Assembly (NCBI GenBank): GCA_964467935.1
Contig: CAYYKK010000003.1
Span: 4,058-68,057, forward strand
Source: CAYYKK01 sp964467935
GTDB lineage: Bacteria > Myxococcota_A > Polyangia > Polyangiales > Polyangiaceae
DNA: 64,000 nucleotides
Reading direction: 5' to 3'
A program made the position numbers and the translations under genes. Shown in pieces: positions 41,548 through 50,033 of the stretch. The notes beneath the pieces were generated by a model. That model saw nothing but the letters and a program-made list of their open reading frames with translations. It did not search any database and had not been told where the DNA came from. The first letter of the stretch is position 1. Every line of letters begins with the position of its first letter.

Positions 41548-43419
41548 GTGGCCGAACCCGAGCGCGAGCCCAGCCCGAAGAGCGCAGGCGAACCTGCGCC
41601 CGCGGCCTTTGCGCGCGCCCGGCTCGCGGCCCTCGGCGACGCGGCGCTGCGCGAGGTGCGCGAGGTGCGCGGCGTCGCCGAGCTCGTCTCGCTCGCGACC
41701 GTGCTCGCGCTGCCCATCATCGTCCTCTGGCCGTGGCTCCAGAATCGGAGCACCTACGGCTTCCACGACTGGGACGTCCAGACGTCGCACCGCTACCTCG
41801 TGAAGAAGTCGTTGCTCGAGTTCGGCCAGTTCCCGGGCTGGAACCCGTACGCGTGCGGCGGCTTTCCCGCGTGGGGCTACGTCGAGTCCGGGACCATCCT
41901 GGTCTCTCCGTGGCTGCCCTTCTACCTCTTCGGCGACATGCGCACCGCGCTCCGGATCGAGGTGCTGGGGATGGCGCTCGTCGGCGCGATCGGCACGTAC
42001 GTGCTCGCGGGGCTCTTCACCAAGAGCCCGGCCGCGCGCGCGCTGGTCGTCGCCGTGTTCGCGGTGAACGGACGGTTCGCGCTCCAAGCGGCGGCGGGCC
42101 ACACGTGGCACCTCGCGTACGCGCTCTTGCCGTGGTGCTTCTACTTCTACGAGCGCGCGCGCACCGCGCCCCTCCGCGCGGCGCGCATCGCGTGGCTCGC
42201 GTCGGGCTTCGCAGGCTTGGTCTACGCGGGCGGGATCTACCCGCTGCCGCACACCGTGCTCTCGCTCTCGGCGTGGGCCCTCGGGCTCGCGCTGCTCGAG
42301 CGATCGCTCCGCCCGCTCTGGGTGCTCGCCGCGGGCGGGATCTCCGGCGCGCTCCTCGCGGCGCCGAAGCTCCTGCCGTTGCTCTCGACGTTCCACAAAG
42401 CGCCGCGCGTGATCGCCTCCGACGAGTCGCTCGATCTCGGCAGCCTCGTCACGCTCCTCACCTCGCGCGATCAGGCCTTCTACTCGCGTCCGGCGGCCGT
42501 CTCGCCGTACGGCTGGCACGAGTGGGGCATGTACATCGGCGCGCCAGCGGCCCTCGGCATCGCCGTCGCGCTGCTCGTCGTCCCGGGCAAGCGCGAGGCG
42601 CTCCTCAAGATCCTCGCCGTGCTGCTCGTCCTGCTCGGTCTCGGCTCCTTCCACGCGTACGCGCCGTGGCCGTTCCTCCACGCGCACGTCCCTCCCTTCG
42701 GATCGCAGCACGTGCCCTCCCGCTTCCTCTACCCGGCGGTGCTCTTCGGCGGGCTCGTCCTCGCGAGCGGTCTCGGCCGCGTCCTCGAGCGCCGTCCGAA
42801 GACCGAGCTCGTCGCCGCGCTCCTCGTCGCGGCGCTCGGCGTCGACGTCGCGCTCGTCGCCGAGGAGCCGATGAAGGACGCGATGTGGATGGTCGCCCCC
42901 GATCGCATCCCGACCGATCGGCCCTTCTCCTTTTCGACCGATCCCCCGTGGCAATACAAGCGCCGCGACTGGGCGGGGCCGATGTACCTCGCGATGATCG
43001 GCAACACGGGCGTCATCCGCTGCTACGGCGCGCCGCCCTTCGACGAGAAGGGCGCGCTCGCGAAGACCGATCCGCGCTACCGAGGTGAGGCGTTCGTGGA
43101 CGGCGCTGGCAGCGCGAAGGTCGCGTCCTGGTCACCGAACCGCGTCGAGATCGCGGTCGCTGGGGCCGGCGACGGGGCGACCCTCGTCTACAACATGAAC
43201 TTCGATCCGGGGTGGAGCGCGCGCATCGCCGCGCCGTCCGGGCAGCGCGACGCGGTCGTGGCGTCCGATCACGACAGGCTCGCCGTGCGCGTCCCCGAGG
43301 GGACGAGCGTCGTCACGCTGGCGTACACGCCGCCTCACCTCTACCTCGGGCTCGCGCTCTGCGCGGTGACGGCGCTCGGCCTCGGCGCCCTCGTCGCGCG
43401 AGAGAGGCGACGCACGTGA
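41548..43419 (+). CDS. YfhO-like multispanning membrane protein
   Basis: A 623-residue protein with about ten to twelve transmembrane helices and a C-terminal extracytoplasmic beta domain (MNFDPGWSARIAAPSG). Its layout matches the YfhO family of GT-C-type glycosyltransferase-like proteins: an acidic motif in the first loop (YGFHDWDVQTSHRYL) and WNPYACGGFPAWG. YfhO proteins act in glycosylation of lipoteichoic acid and other polymers. GTG start; divergent from the glycan run, and its stop overlaps the next gene (GTGA). Confidence 0.8.
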   Translation: MAEPEREPSPKSAGEPAPAAFARARLAALGDAALREVREVRGVAELVSLATVLALPIIVLWPWLQNRSTYGFHDWDVQTSHRYLVKKSLLEFGQFPGWNPYACGGFPAWGYVESGTILVSPWLPFYLFGDMRTALRIEVLGMALVGAIGTYVLAGLFTKSPAARALVVAVFAVNGRFALQAAAGHTWHLAYALLPWCFYFYERARTAPLRAARIAWLASGFAGLVYAGGIYPLPHTVLSLSAWALGLALLERSLRPLWVLAAGGISGALLAAPKLLPLLSTFHKAPRVIASDESLDLGSLVTLLTSRDQAFYSRPAAVSPYGWHEWGMYIGAPAALGIAVALLVVPGKREALLKILAVLLVLLGLGSFHAYAPWPFLHAHVPPFGSQHVPSRFLYPAVLFGGLVLASGLGRVLERRPKTELVAALLVAALGVDVALVAEEPMKDAMWMVAPDRIPTDRPFSFSTDPPWQYKRRDWAGPMYLAMIGNTGVIRCYGAPPFDEKGALAKTDPRYRGEAFVDGAGSAKVASWSPNRVEIAVAGAGDGATLVYNMNFDPGWSARIAAPSGQRDAVVASDHDRLAVRVPEGTSVVTLAYTPPHLYLGLALCAVTALGLGALVARERRRT

Positions 43420-44333
43420 CGCGCGCTCGCCTCGCGTGGGCCATCCTTCCGCTCGTGGGCCTCGTCGAGCTCGGCGGCCAGGTGTGGGCCTCGCACCGAG
43501 CGCCCGCGATGGACACGTACGGCGCTCTCGCGGCGCCGGTTCGAGAGCTGGAGCGGGAAGGGGACGTCGTCGTCGTCGCGCCGCGCTGGATCGAGCCGCT
43601 CGTTCGTCGCGCGCTCGGCGCGGAGCTCATGCCCATGGCCGACGTCGCGCGGAGCGACGTGAGCCACTACCGCCGAGCGATCGAGATATCGATCCTCGGC
43701 GAGCGCTCGGCCGAGGTCGCCGACTTCACCGAGCGCGGGTCGCGCGACGTCGGACGCTTTCACCTCCGCGTGCTCGAGAACCCGTCGTTCGAGCACGTCG
43801 TCTACGACTTCGTCGACCACGTCCGCCCGAAGGACGCGCGCGTCTTCGGGACGGACCCCGCGATCGAGTGCAGCTTCTCGGCGAAGGCGCACGCGCTCGC
43901 CGGCGGCCTCGGCGGCCACCCGACGTTCCCCGACGCGCGCTTCCTCTGCCCCGGCGGCGAGTTCTTCAACGTCGGCGTCACGGTCATCGCAGACGAGAAG
44001 TTCTTGCCACGCAGATGCATCTGGTCGCACCCCTTTCAGCGCGGCCAGATCGTCACCCGCTTCTCCGGCGTGCCGCTCGGCGACCGCATCGTCGGCCACT
44101 CCGGGATGTACTGGATCATCGAGAGGAACCTCGCGGGCGCGCCCATCGACCTCGAGGTCGCCGTCGACGGCGACGTGATCGGCCGGGTCACGCACCGCGA
44201 CGGCGACGGCTGGTCGCGCTTCGAGCTCCCGCTCGGCGCCCACGCGCGCGCCGCGGCGGCCGAGGTGGAGTTCAGGGTGAGCTCGCCGGACTACCGCGAT
44301 CGACACTTCTGCTTTCAGGCGGACACGCGATGA
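43416..44333 (+). CDS. Single-span membrane protein in the glycosyltransferase trio
   Basis: A 305-residue protein with one N-terminal hydrophobic helix (LAWAILPLVGLVELGGQVWA) and an extracytoplasmic domain rich in predicted beta strands, with Cys residues in AIECSFSAKAH, RFLCPGGEFF, PRRCIWSH and HFCFQADTR. The family is not recognised. It overlaps both neighbours by four bases (GTGA and ATGA), so the three products are probably made in fixed ratio and may form a complex. Confidence 0.7.
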   Translation: MTRARLAWAILPLVGLVELGGQVWASHRAPAMDTYGALAAPVRELEREGDVVVVAPRWIEPLVRRALGAELMPMADVARSDVSHYRRAIEISILGERSAEVADFTERGSRDVGRFHLRVLENPSFEHVVYDFVDHVRPKDARVFGTDPAIECSFSAKAHALAGGLGGHPTFPDARFLCPGGEFFNVGVTVIADEKFLPRRCIWSHPFQRGQIVTRFSGVPLGDRIVGHSGMYWIIERNLAGAPIDLEVAVDGDVIGRVTHRDGDGWSRFELPLGAHARAAAAEVEFRVSSPDYRDRHFCFQADTR

Positions 44334-46033
44334 CGGACACGGCCGGCCAGAAGCGCGCGCGCGCCGATCGGCTCGTCGCCCTCGCGCTGGGCGGAGGGTA
44401 CACGGCGCTCTTGACCGCGACCGCGTCGCGCATCGGCTACGCGCGCGACGAGGGCTTCTATTTCCAGGCCGCGCGGACTTACCAGCGCTGGTTCACGCTC
44501 CTCGCCGAGAACCGCGCCGAGGCGCTCCGCCCTCCGATCGTCGACGCCTACTGGTCGATGAACCACGAGCACCCCTCGCTCCTCAAGTCGCTCTTCGCCC
44601 TGTCGAACCTCTACCTATCCGAGCGACACAAGGTGTTCGAGCTCCCCGGCACGAGCTTCCGCTTCCCGGCGATGGCGCTCTCCGGCCTCCTCGTCGCCGT
44701 CGTGTTCCTCTTCACGGCGCGCCGCTTCGGCCGGGCGGCGGGCCTCGTCTCCGCGCTCGGGCTCGGCCTGATGCCGGCCTTCTTCCACCACGCGCACCTC
44801 GCGTGCTTCGACGCGCCCATCGCCGCGATGTTCGCCTTCACCGCGTTCGCCTACGTGCGCACGCTCGAGACCCGGGGACCCGGATGGCCCATCGCGACGG
44901 GTCTGCTCTTCGGCCTCGCGCTCGACACGAAGCACAACGCCTGGTTCTTGCCCATCGCAGGCGGACTCCACTTCGTCGTGAGCGCGGTGGTCGCTCACCG
45001 CATGCGCGCGGGTCTCGTCGCCTCCGTGAAGAGGAGCTTCGCGGCGCTCCTGTCGATGGCGATCCTCGGGCCGCTCGTGCTCTACGCGTTGTGGCCGTGG
45101 ATTTGGCACGACACGGTCGCGCGCCTCCAAGAGTATGTCTCGTTTCACCTGCATCACGAGTACTACAACATGGAGTTCTTGGGAGAGAACTACTGGAAGC
45201 CTCCCATGCCGCGCGGCTACGCGTGGCTCATGACGGTCGCGACCGTGCCGACGGTGACTCTGCTCCTCGGCGTGACGGGGCTCGGCGGTCGCCTCCTCTC
45301 GGCCTTCGCGGCGCTCCGCGCGCGCGACGCGGCTGCGCTCGGCGCGGTGCGCGAAGACCTCTTCCTCGCGCTCTCGCTGTTCGCGTCCTACGCCGCGTGG
45401 CTCTCGACGGGCACGCCCATCTTCGGCGGTACGAAGCACTGGATGCAGGCTTACCCGTTCCTCTGCTTCTTCGCCGCGCCGGCGTTCGTGTCCGCGGGCA
45501 CCGCGGTGGCCGAGATCTGCCGCGCGAAGGTCCCGAGGCTCGCTGCGCTCGTGCCGTGGGCGGCGCCGCTCACGGCGCTCGCCGTGCTCGTCGCTCCCGC
45601 GGTGGAGACGCTCCAATCCTTGCCCTTCGGCCTCGCGTGGTACGTGCCGCTCGTGGGTGGAAACCCCGGCGCCGCGACGCTCGGGCTGAACCGAAGCTTC
45701 TGGGGCTACACGACGGCCGACGTCGCGCCCTACCTCGATCGCGTCGCGAAGAAGGGGGCGCGCGTCTACGTGCATGACACCGCGTGGCAGTCGTGGGAGA
45801 TGCTGATCGCCGACGGAACCATCCGCCGCGATCTGGTCGCGGTCGGCTCGGCGGATCAAGCCGACTACGTCCTCTACCACCACGAGATGCACATGCAGGG
45901 GCAGGAGTACCAGGCGTGGGTCGCCCTCGGCACGATCGCGCCCGTCGAGATCGAGGGGCCTGACGGCGTCCCGGTGATCTGGGTCTACGCGCGCACGGCG
46001 GCGTCGCCTGCGAAGACTCGCGCGGAGGAATGA
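44330..46033 (+). CDS. ArnT/GT39-like membrane glycosyltransferase
   Basis: A 567-residue GT-C-fold protein with about eleven transmembrane helices. The first extracytoplasmic loop has the acidic pair in YARDEGFYFQAARTY, typical of ArnT and dolichyl-phosphate-mannose mannosyltransferases (PMT, GT39), and a conserved-looking NHEHPSLLK follows. ALDTKHNAWFLP matches the family's TK motif. It would move a sugar from a lipid-phosphate carrier to a lipid or protein on the outer face of the inner membrane. The donor could come from the nearby DPM1-like fusion protein. Confidence 0.85.
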   Translation: MTDTAGQKRARADRLVALALGGGYTALLTATASRIGYARDEGFYFQAARTYQRWFTLLAENRAEALRPPIVDAYWSMNHEHPSLLKSLFALSNLYLSERHKVFELPGTSFRFPAMALSGLLVAVVFLFTARRFGRAAGLVSALGLGLMPAFFHHAHLACFDAPIAAMFAFTAFAYVRTLETRGPGWPIATGLLFGLALDTKHNAWFLPIAGGLHFVVSAVVAHRMRAGLVASVKRSFAALLSMAILGPLVLYALWPWIWHDTVARLQEYVSFHLHHEYYNMEFLGENYWKPPMPRGYAWLMTVATVPTVTLLLGVTGLGGRLLSAFAALRARDAAALGAVREDLFLALSLFASYAAWLSTGTPIFGGTKHWMQAYPFLCFFAAPAFVSAGTAVAEICRAKVPRLAALVPWAAPLTALAVLVAPAVETLQSLPFGLAWYVPLVGGNPGAATLGLNRSFWGYTTADVAPYLDRVAKKGARVYVHDTAWQSWEMLIADGTIRRDLVAVGSADQADYVLYHHEMHMQGQEYQAWVALGTIAPVEIEGPDGVPVIWVYARTAASPAKTRAEE

Positions 46034-46080
46034 TCGCCCGGCGAAGGGGACGCGCGGAGGCGTGATCGCGCGGAGGAGGG
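46021..46080. repeat. Degenerate direct repeats at a convergent gene junction
   Basis: cgcggaggaatgatcgc (46021-46037) and cgcggaggcgtgatcgc (46053-46069) differ at two bases; a third partial copy cgcggaggaggg starts at 46069. The first copy spans the stop codon of the ArnT-like gene. No terminator hairpin is evident in this short spacer. Confidence 0.6.
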
Positions 46081-46092
46081 GTTCGGGAGGGC

Positions 46093-47376
46093 TCAGCCCT
46101 TCGACTTCTTCGCGACCTTGGTGACGACCTTCTTCGAAGGGGCGTCCTTCTTCGCAGCGCCCTTCGCCGGAGCGTCCTTCTTCACGGCCGCGCTCCTCGG
46201 GGCCGCGCTCTTCTTCACCGCCGCGTCCTTCTTCGTCGCGGCTTCCTTCTTCGCGGCCGGCTCGTCGGCGGCGCTCTCCTTCTTCTTCGAGGAGGTCGCG
46301 GCCGTCGCGGCGGTCTTCGACCCCGTGCCGCTCGTCGCGATCGCGCGCTTCGCGGGAGCCACCTTCTTCGCCGTCGCCCCCCGCGTCGACGGCGGGGCGG
46401 CCTTCCGCTGCGCCTCGAGCGCCGATGCGATCGCGTCGACGAAGGAGGCGTCGCCTCGTCCGTCGCCCTCCAGCAGCATCGCGAGCTCTCGCGTGAACTG
46501 CGCGACCGCGCCGTCGACGGCCTTCGCGTCGGGCTCCGACATCGGCGTGAACGTGAGCTTGATCGCGGTGGCGCCGTCCCAATCCCAGGTGCCCGGACAC
46601 ACGCGGCTCGCGAGGACCCGCGCGGCCATCTCGTGCAGCGGCTTCTTCAGCGCCTTGCGCCGCGCCTCGTCGAGCGCGTGCGGCAGCGGCACGCTGCGCA
46701 CGGACGTCGGGAGATCGACGAGCCCCATCTCGACGAGATCCGCGAGCTCCTCCTCCACGGCCTCCTCGATCTCGAGGCGCTTGTCGGGATCGTCGTCGCT
46801 CGATGCGAAGAACGCCGTGCGGCTCGCCGCGTCGAACGTGTCGAGCTCCGTCGAGGCCGAGAGCGCCGCCCGCTCGAGCGCGTCCTTGAGCGTCTCCGAG
46901 TCGGTGAGCTTCGACGCCGTCGACGCGACGTAGCCCAGCGTGTCGAGGCGCACCGAGATCGGCGGCGCGTCGTCCTCCTCGTCCTCCCGCGCGGCGTGCG
47001 CGGAGTGGACGAGCCCCTCGTGCAGGGTGCGGAAGATCACGCGGTCGATCACCTTGTCGTCCGCGAAGATGTCCTCGATGCCCTCGGAGTCGATCATCTG
47101 CTCGCGCAGGCGCTCGACGAGCTCCTCGACGGCCTCGTCGGTGGCCTCGTCGCCGAAGGTGCTCGTGACCTCGCCCGTGATCTCGCTCCGCAGGATGCGC
47201 GGGATCACCTTCACGAGCGTGGGCTCGATCTGGCTCGCGAGCTCGCGCAGGAGCGTCTCGCTCTTCCCCTTCGCGATGAGCACGTGGCCCGCGTGCTTCA
47301 GGGCCTCGATCACGGAAGAAGCGAGCTGCCGCGAGAGGTTCGGATCCGCCACGCGCGGCTTGTTACCATAGGTCAA
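46093..47376 (-). CDS. Unknown protein with histone H1-like Lys/Ala tail
   Basis: A 427-residue cytoplasmic protein. Residues 1-300 are helical and acidic, with a possible DUF507-like pair of helical units (ASQIEPTLVKVIPRILRSEI and EGIEDIFADDKVIDRVIFRT). The last 110 residues are Lys/Ala/Pro-rich in repeated AAKK and PAKK steps, like histone H1 or myxobacterial nucleic-acid-binding tails. The start is uncertain: the frame opens at TTG47376, and GTG47352 is an alternative; neither has a clear Shine-Dalgarno. DNA or RNA binding by the tail is inference. Confidence 0.65.
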   Translation of the reverse strand: MTYGNKPRVADPNLSRQLASSVIEALKHAGHVLIAKGKSETLLRELASQIEPTLVKVIPRILRSEITGEVTSTFGDEATDEAVEELVERLREQMIDSEGIEDIFADDKVIDRVIFRTLHEGLVHSAHAAREDEEDDAPPISVRLDTLGYVASTASKLTDSETLKDALERAALSASTELDTFDAASRTAFFASSDDDPDKRLEIEEAVEEELADLVEMGLVDLPTSVRSVPLPHALDEARRKALKKPLHEMAARVLASRVCPGTWDWDGATAIKLTFTPMSEPDAKAVDGAVAQFTRELAMLLEGDGRGDASFVDAIASALEAQRKAAPPSTRGATAKKVAPAKRAIATSGTGSKTAATAATSSKKKESAADEPAAKKEAATKKDAAVKKSAAPRSAAVKKDAPAKGAAKKDAPSKKVVTKVAKKSKG

Positions 47377-47481
47377 AGCGCATGGGGCCCACCTTTTTCG
47401 CCGCGCCGGGCGCGCCGACGGGGGTGGGGGAGGGGAGCGACGGGGCGGGGAAGGAAGCGACGCGCGTGCGCCGCAGCGAGC

Positions 47482-48729
47482 TCAGAGATGCTTGCGCGCG
47501 ATCTCCGCCCACGTGCCCGACGGCTCGATCTCGAGGTAGCGCTTCCAGCACGGGCGCGCCTCCTCGACGTTGCCGGTCTGCTCGTAGGCCATCGCGAGGT
47601 TGAAGTACGCGTCGGCGAAGCGCGGATCGCTCTTGATCGCGCCTCGGAAGAAGTCGATCGCCTCGGCGGCCTGGCCTCGCTCGAGCATCACGTACCCGAG
47701 GTTATATTGGGCCTCGGGCTGCGTCGTGTCGATGAGCAGGGCCTTCTTGTAGAGCTTCTCCGCCTGGGGCTCGTCGCCTCGTCGAAAGCAGATGTTCCCG
47801 AGGTTCGTGTAGGCGATGGCCAGCCACGGATCGAGCTCGATCGCGCGGCGGTAGAGGCGCTCGGCCTCGTCGAGCGTGCCGGGATCCTCGTCGAACTGGC
47901 TCGCGCGCACGTAGAGGTCGTAGGCGGTCTTCGCGCGCGCGCGGCCTGCGGTCGGGCGCAGCACGCGGACCACGTCGTCGCGCAGCGAGCGGACCTCGAG
48001 ATCGAGCAGGAGCTGCCCGCTCACCGGTTCGTACGATCCGGTCGCCGAGCGGAGCACCACGCGCTGCCCGTCGGAGACGATGCTGAGCTCGGCGAGCGGC
48101 CTCGTCACCTTCGGGAGCGCCTTGCGGATGCTGTCGATGGCCCGCGCGACGTCGCGCAAGCGGACCTTCTTGGCGAGCAGATCGCGCGCCGCCCGCAGGG
48201 CGATGATGTCCTGGAACGTGTAGGCGCGGTGGCCGCGGCGCCGACCGGTCGGCGTCACGATGCCGGCCTTGTCGAGCGATCGCAGCCGCCCCGTGGAGAG
48301 CCCGAGCAACTTCGCGACCTCGCTCATCGTGAACAGATCGCTCACGGGCTCGCGCGAGGACGGGACCGGCGCGACGTCGTCGTCGAAGAGAGCGCCCGAG
48401 GATCCCGCGCTCGATGGCGCGGCGCCCGACGAAGCTCCCGCGGACGCGTGCCCACCGTTCGAGCCCCCGCTCGAACCGGGGCCGGCGGAGGCATGGCTCG
48501 CGGAGGCATGTCCGGCGGAGGCATGTCCGGCGGAGGCATGTCCGGCGGAGGCATGTCCGGCGGAGGCATGGCTCGCGGAGGCACCGTTCGGAGCGCTGCT
48601 CCGTCTGGCGGCGCCCTCGTGCGACTTCGCAGCGGGGGGATCGATCCGTCCGCCGCCCGGACCGAACACGACATGGATCACCTTGTCGGTCGGGGGCTCA
48701 GCGTCAAGCGTGCGGTCCTTCTTGCTCAT
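47482..48729 (-). CDS. MerR-type DNA-binding protein with TPR domain
   Basis: A 415-residue regulator. The N-terminal 120 residues are low complexity and include a pentapeptide array (HASAG/HASAS). A MerR helix-turn-helix follows (LFTMSEVAKLLGLSTGRLRS, then the basic GRRRGHRAYTFQDI wing). After a linker, four TPR units occupy the C-terminal 150 residues (for example AIAYTNLGNICFRRGD and AQYNLGYVMLERG). MerR-TPR proteins couple promoter binding to protein contact; no ligand-binding Cys set is seen. ATG48729 is preferred over a TTG further upstream. Confidence 0.83.
   Translation of the reverse strand: MSKKDRTLDAEPPTDKVIHVVFGPGGGRIDPPAAKSHEGAARRSSAPNGASASHASAGHASAGHASAGHASAGHASASHASAGPGSSGGSNGGHASAGASSGAAPSSAGSSGALFDDDVAPVPSSREPVSDLFTMSEVAKLLGLSTGRLRSLDKAGIVTPTGRRRGHRAYTFQDIIALRAARDLLAKKVRLRDVARAIDSIRKALPKVTRPLAELSIVSDGQRVVLRSATGSYEPVSGQLLLDLEVRSLRDDVVRVLRPTAGRARAKTAYDLYVRASQFDEDPGTLDEAERLYRRAIELDPWLAIAYTNLGNICFRRGDEPQAEKLYKKALLIDTTQPEAQYNLGYVMLERGQAAEAIDFFRGAIKSDPRFADAYFNLAMAYEQTGNVEEARPCWKRYLEIEPSGTWAEIARKHL
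48484..48588. repeat. 15-bp minisatellite, seven units, coding
   Basis: Seven head-to-tail 15-bp units, most of them ggcggaggcatgtcc, with variants ending in ggct and beginning with cgc. The length is a multiple of three and the array lies in frame, so copy-number change would add or remove pentapeptides in the MerR-TPR protein without frameshift. Confidence 0.92.
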
Positions 48730-48953
48730 CCTCGTCACGTCGCGAAGATCACGTCGGGGGATCCGAGAAGCTACGTCGAAGCTCGTCTTCGAAGAAGGAT
48801 CTTCATCACCCCGGCGACACTCCGTCTTCGAGGTGCGTGCGTGCGTCAAGGGTCAAGAGGAGCCGCGCGCGATCGATCGGTCGTCGCTTCCGCTGCGTCT
48901 CGCGAGGACAACGTGTGGATAACTCCCGACGCGCGCCGATCGACGGCAGACGC

Positions 48954-49379
48954 TCAGCCGCCCATCGCCGTCGTCGCCGCCGCGAGCCTCGCGACGACGT
49001 CGACCGTGATCGTGATGCGCGGCGGCGCGAGCTCGATCGCGATCTCATGGTGCACGGCCGCCGTGGCCGCGACGATCCGCGAGGCGGCCTCTCGATGGGC
49101 GATGCGCACGATTCGGAGTCGCACGTGCGGGTCGTAGCGCAGCGCGTGGAGCACGATCTCCGGCGCCATCTCAGGCGTCCATTCGAGCGCGAGGACGATG
49201 CTCGTCGTGCCGTAGTACGTGGGCACGCCCCCCTCGTCGCGGACGCCGCCCTCGCTGAGCACGTCCGCGCGCTCCACGAGGTCGCGCACGCGCCCTTCGG
49301 TGAGCGCGACCAAGCGAACCCATCGCTCGCGAAAGAGCGTCGGCGCGTGCGCCTTCTTCAGCCCGGGTCCGGCGGCCAT
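48954..49379 (-). CDS. Conserved-looking hypothetical protein
   Basis: A 141-residue soluble protein starting MAAGPGLKKAHAPTLFRERW. Alternating beta strands and a helix are suggested by TSIVLALEWTPEMAPEIVLH and HHEIAIELAPPRITITVDVV. No signal, membrane helix or known motif. ATG49379 is preferred because the frame before it lacks normal composition. It stands alone; the 204 bases to the divergent gene at 49583 show nothing else. Confidence 0.55.
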   Translation of the reverse strand: MAAGPGLKKAHAPTLFRERWVRLVALTEGRVRDLVERADVLSEGGVRDEGGVPTYYGTTSIVLALEWTPEMAPEIVLHALRYDPHVRLRIVRIAHREAASRIVAATAAVHHEIAIELAPPRITITVDVVARLAAATTAMGG

Positions 49380-49582
49380 CACGTCGATCGTAGGGGCGCG
49401 TCCTCGCCCGAGACCAAGTGACCCGCAGAGAGCGCGGCTAACTTGCGGGCGCGCCAGCGGATGTGTCACGCCGCGGCGTCTTCGAAGCACCAAGGGGAAT
49501 TTGGCCGCGTCCGGATCGATCTGGAACTCTTCGAATGGTGGAGCCGCGCGCCGGCTCCGAGCCTCGCACGAAGGAGCAGACC

Positions 49583-49954
49583 ATGGCCTACGAGGGCACC
49601 GACCGCCGCCGTCATCGCCTGATCGTCACCCGCAACACCGAGTACCACATCCGAGACGGCTTCTGCGTCGCGGTCCGCGACCGCAACAGCAAGCGATGGT
49701 GCGAGGGTCACATGGCCGTCTCGCTCCGGCTGGAGGGCGGCGTGCGCTTCCACACGAACGGCGCGATGGTGCCGAGCCTCGCCGAGCCGACGCCGGGCGA
49801 CGCGATCTACTTCTCGTACAAGACGTCGTCCGGCGAGGACCGACAGCTCGTGACGAGCCGCATCGAGGCGATCAGCCGCCCCCCGAAGCGGGACGTGCTC
49901 GCCTACGCGACGCTCGGCGTGAAGAAGCCCGCCCCGAAGGGCGCGCGCGTCTGA
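49583..49954 (+). CDS. Small hypothetical protein
   Basis: A 123-residue basic protein beginning with an Arg-rich TDRRRHR segment followed by a predicted beta-rich domain. It somewhat resembles PilZ-type proteins in the N-terminal Arg cluster but lacks the (D/N)xSxxG motif, so cyclic di-GMP binding is not supported. AAGGAG (49571-49576) six bases before ATG49583 fixes the start and predicts strong translation. Convergent with the rhodanese-E1 gene. Confidence 0.7.
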   Translation: MAYEGTDRRRHRLIVTRNTEYHIRDGFCVAVRDRNSKRWCEGHMAVSLRLEGGVRFHTNGAMVPSLAEPTPGDAIYFSYKTSSGEDRQLVTSRIEAISRPPKRDVLAYATLGVKKPAPKGARV

Positions 49955-50033
49955 TCCGGCGCGGCGCCGGCGTGTCCCGACACGCGCGGCGCTGCGAGGT
50001 CGCTCCCGCGCAATGATGCAATGCAGATGCGAA

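Noticed and set aside
48484..48588. The 15-bp array as a CRISPR array.
   Set aside because: The units are contiguous without spacers, in frame within a gene, and no cas genes are present.
49583..49954. PilZ-type cyclic di-GMP receptor.
   Set aside because: An Arg cluster is present but the (D/N)xSxxG motif is missing.
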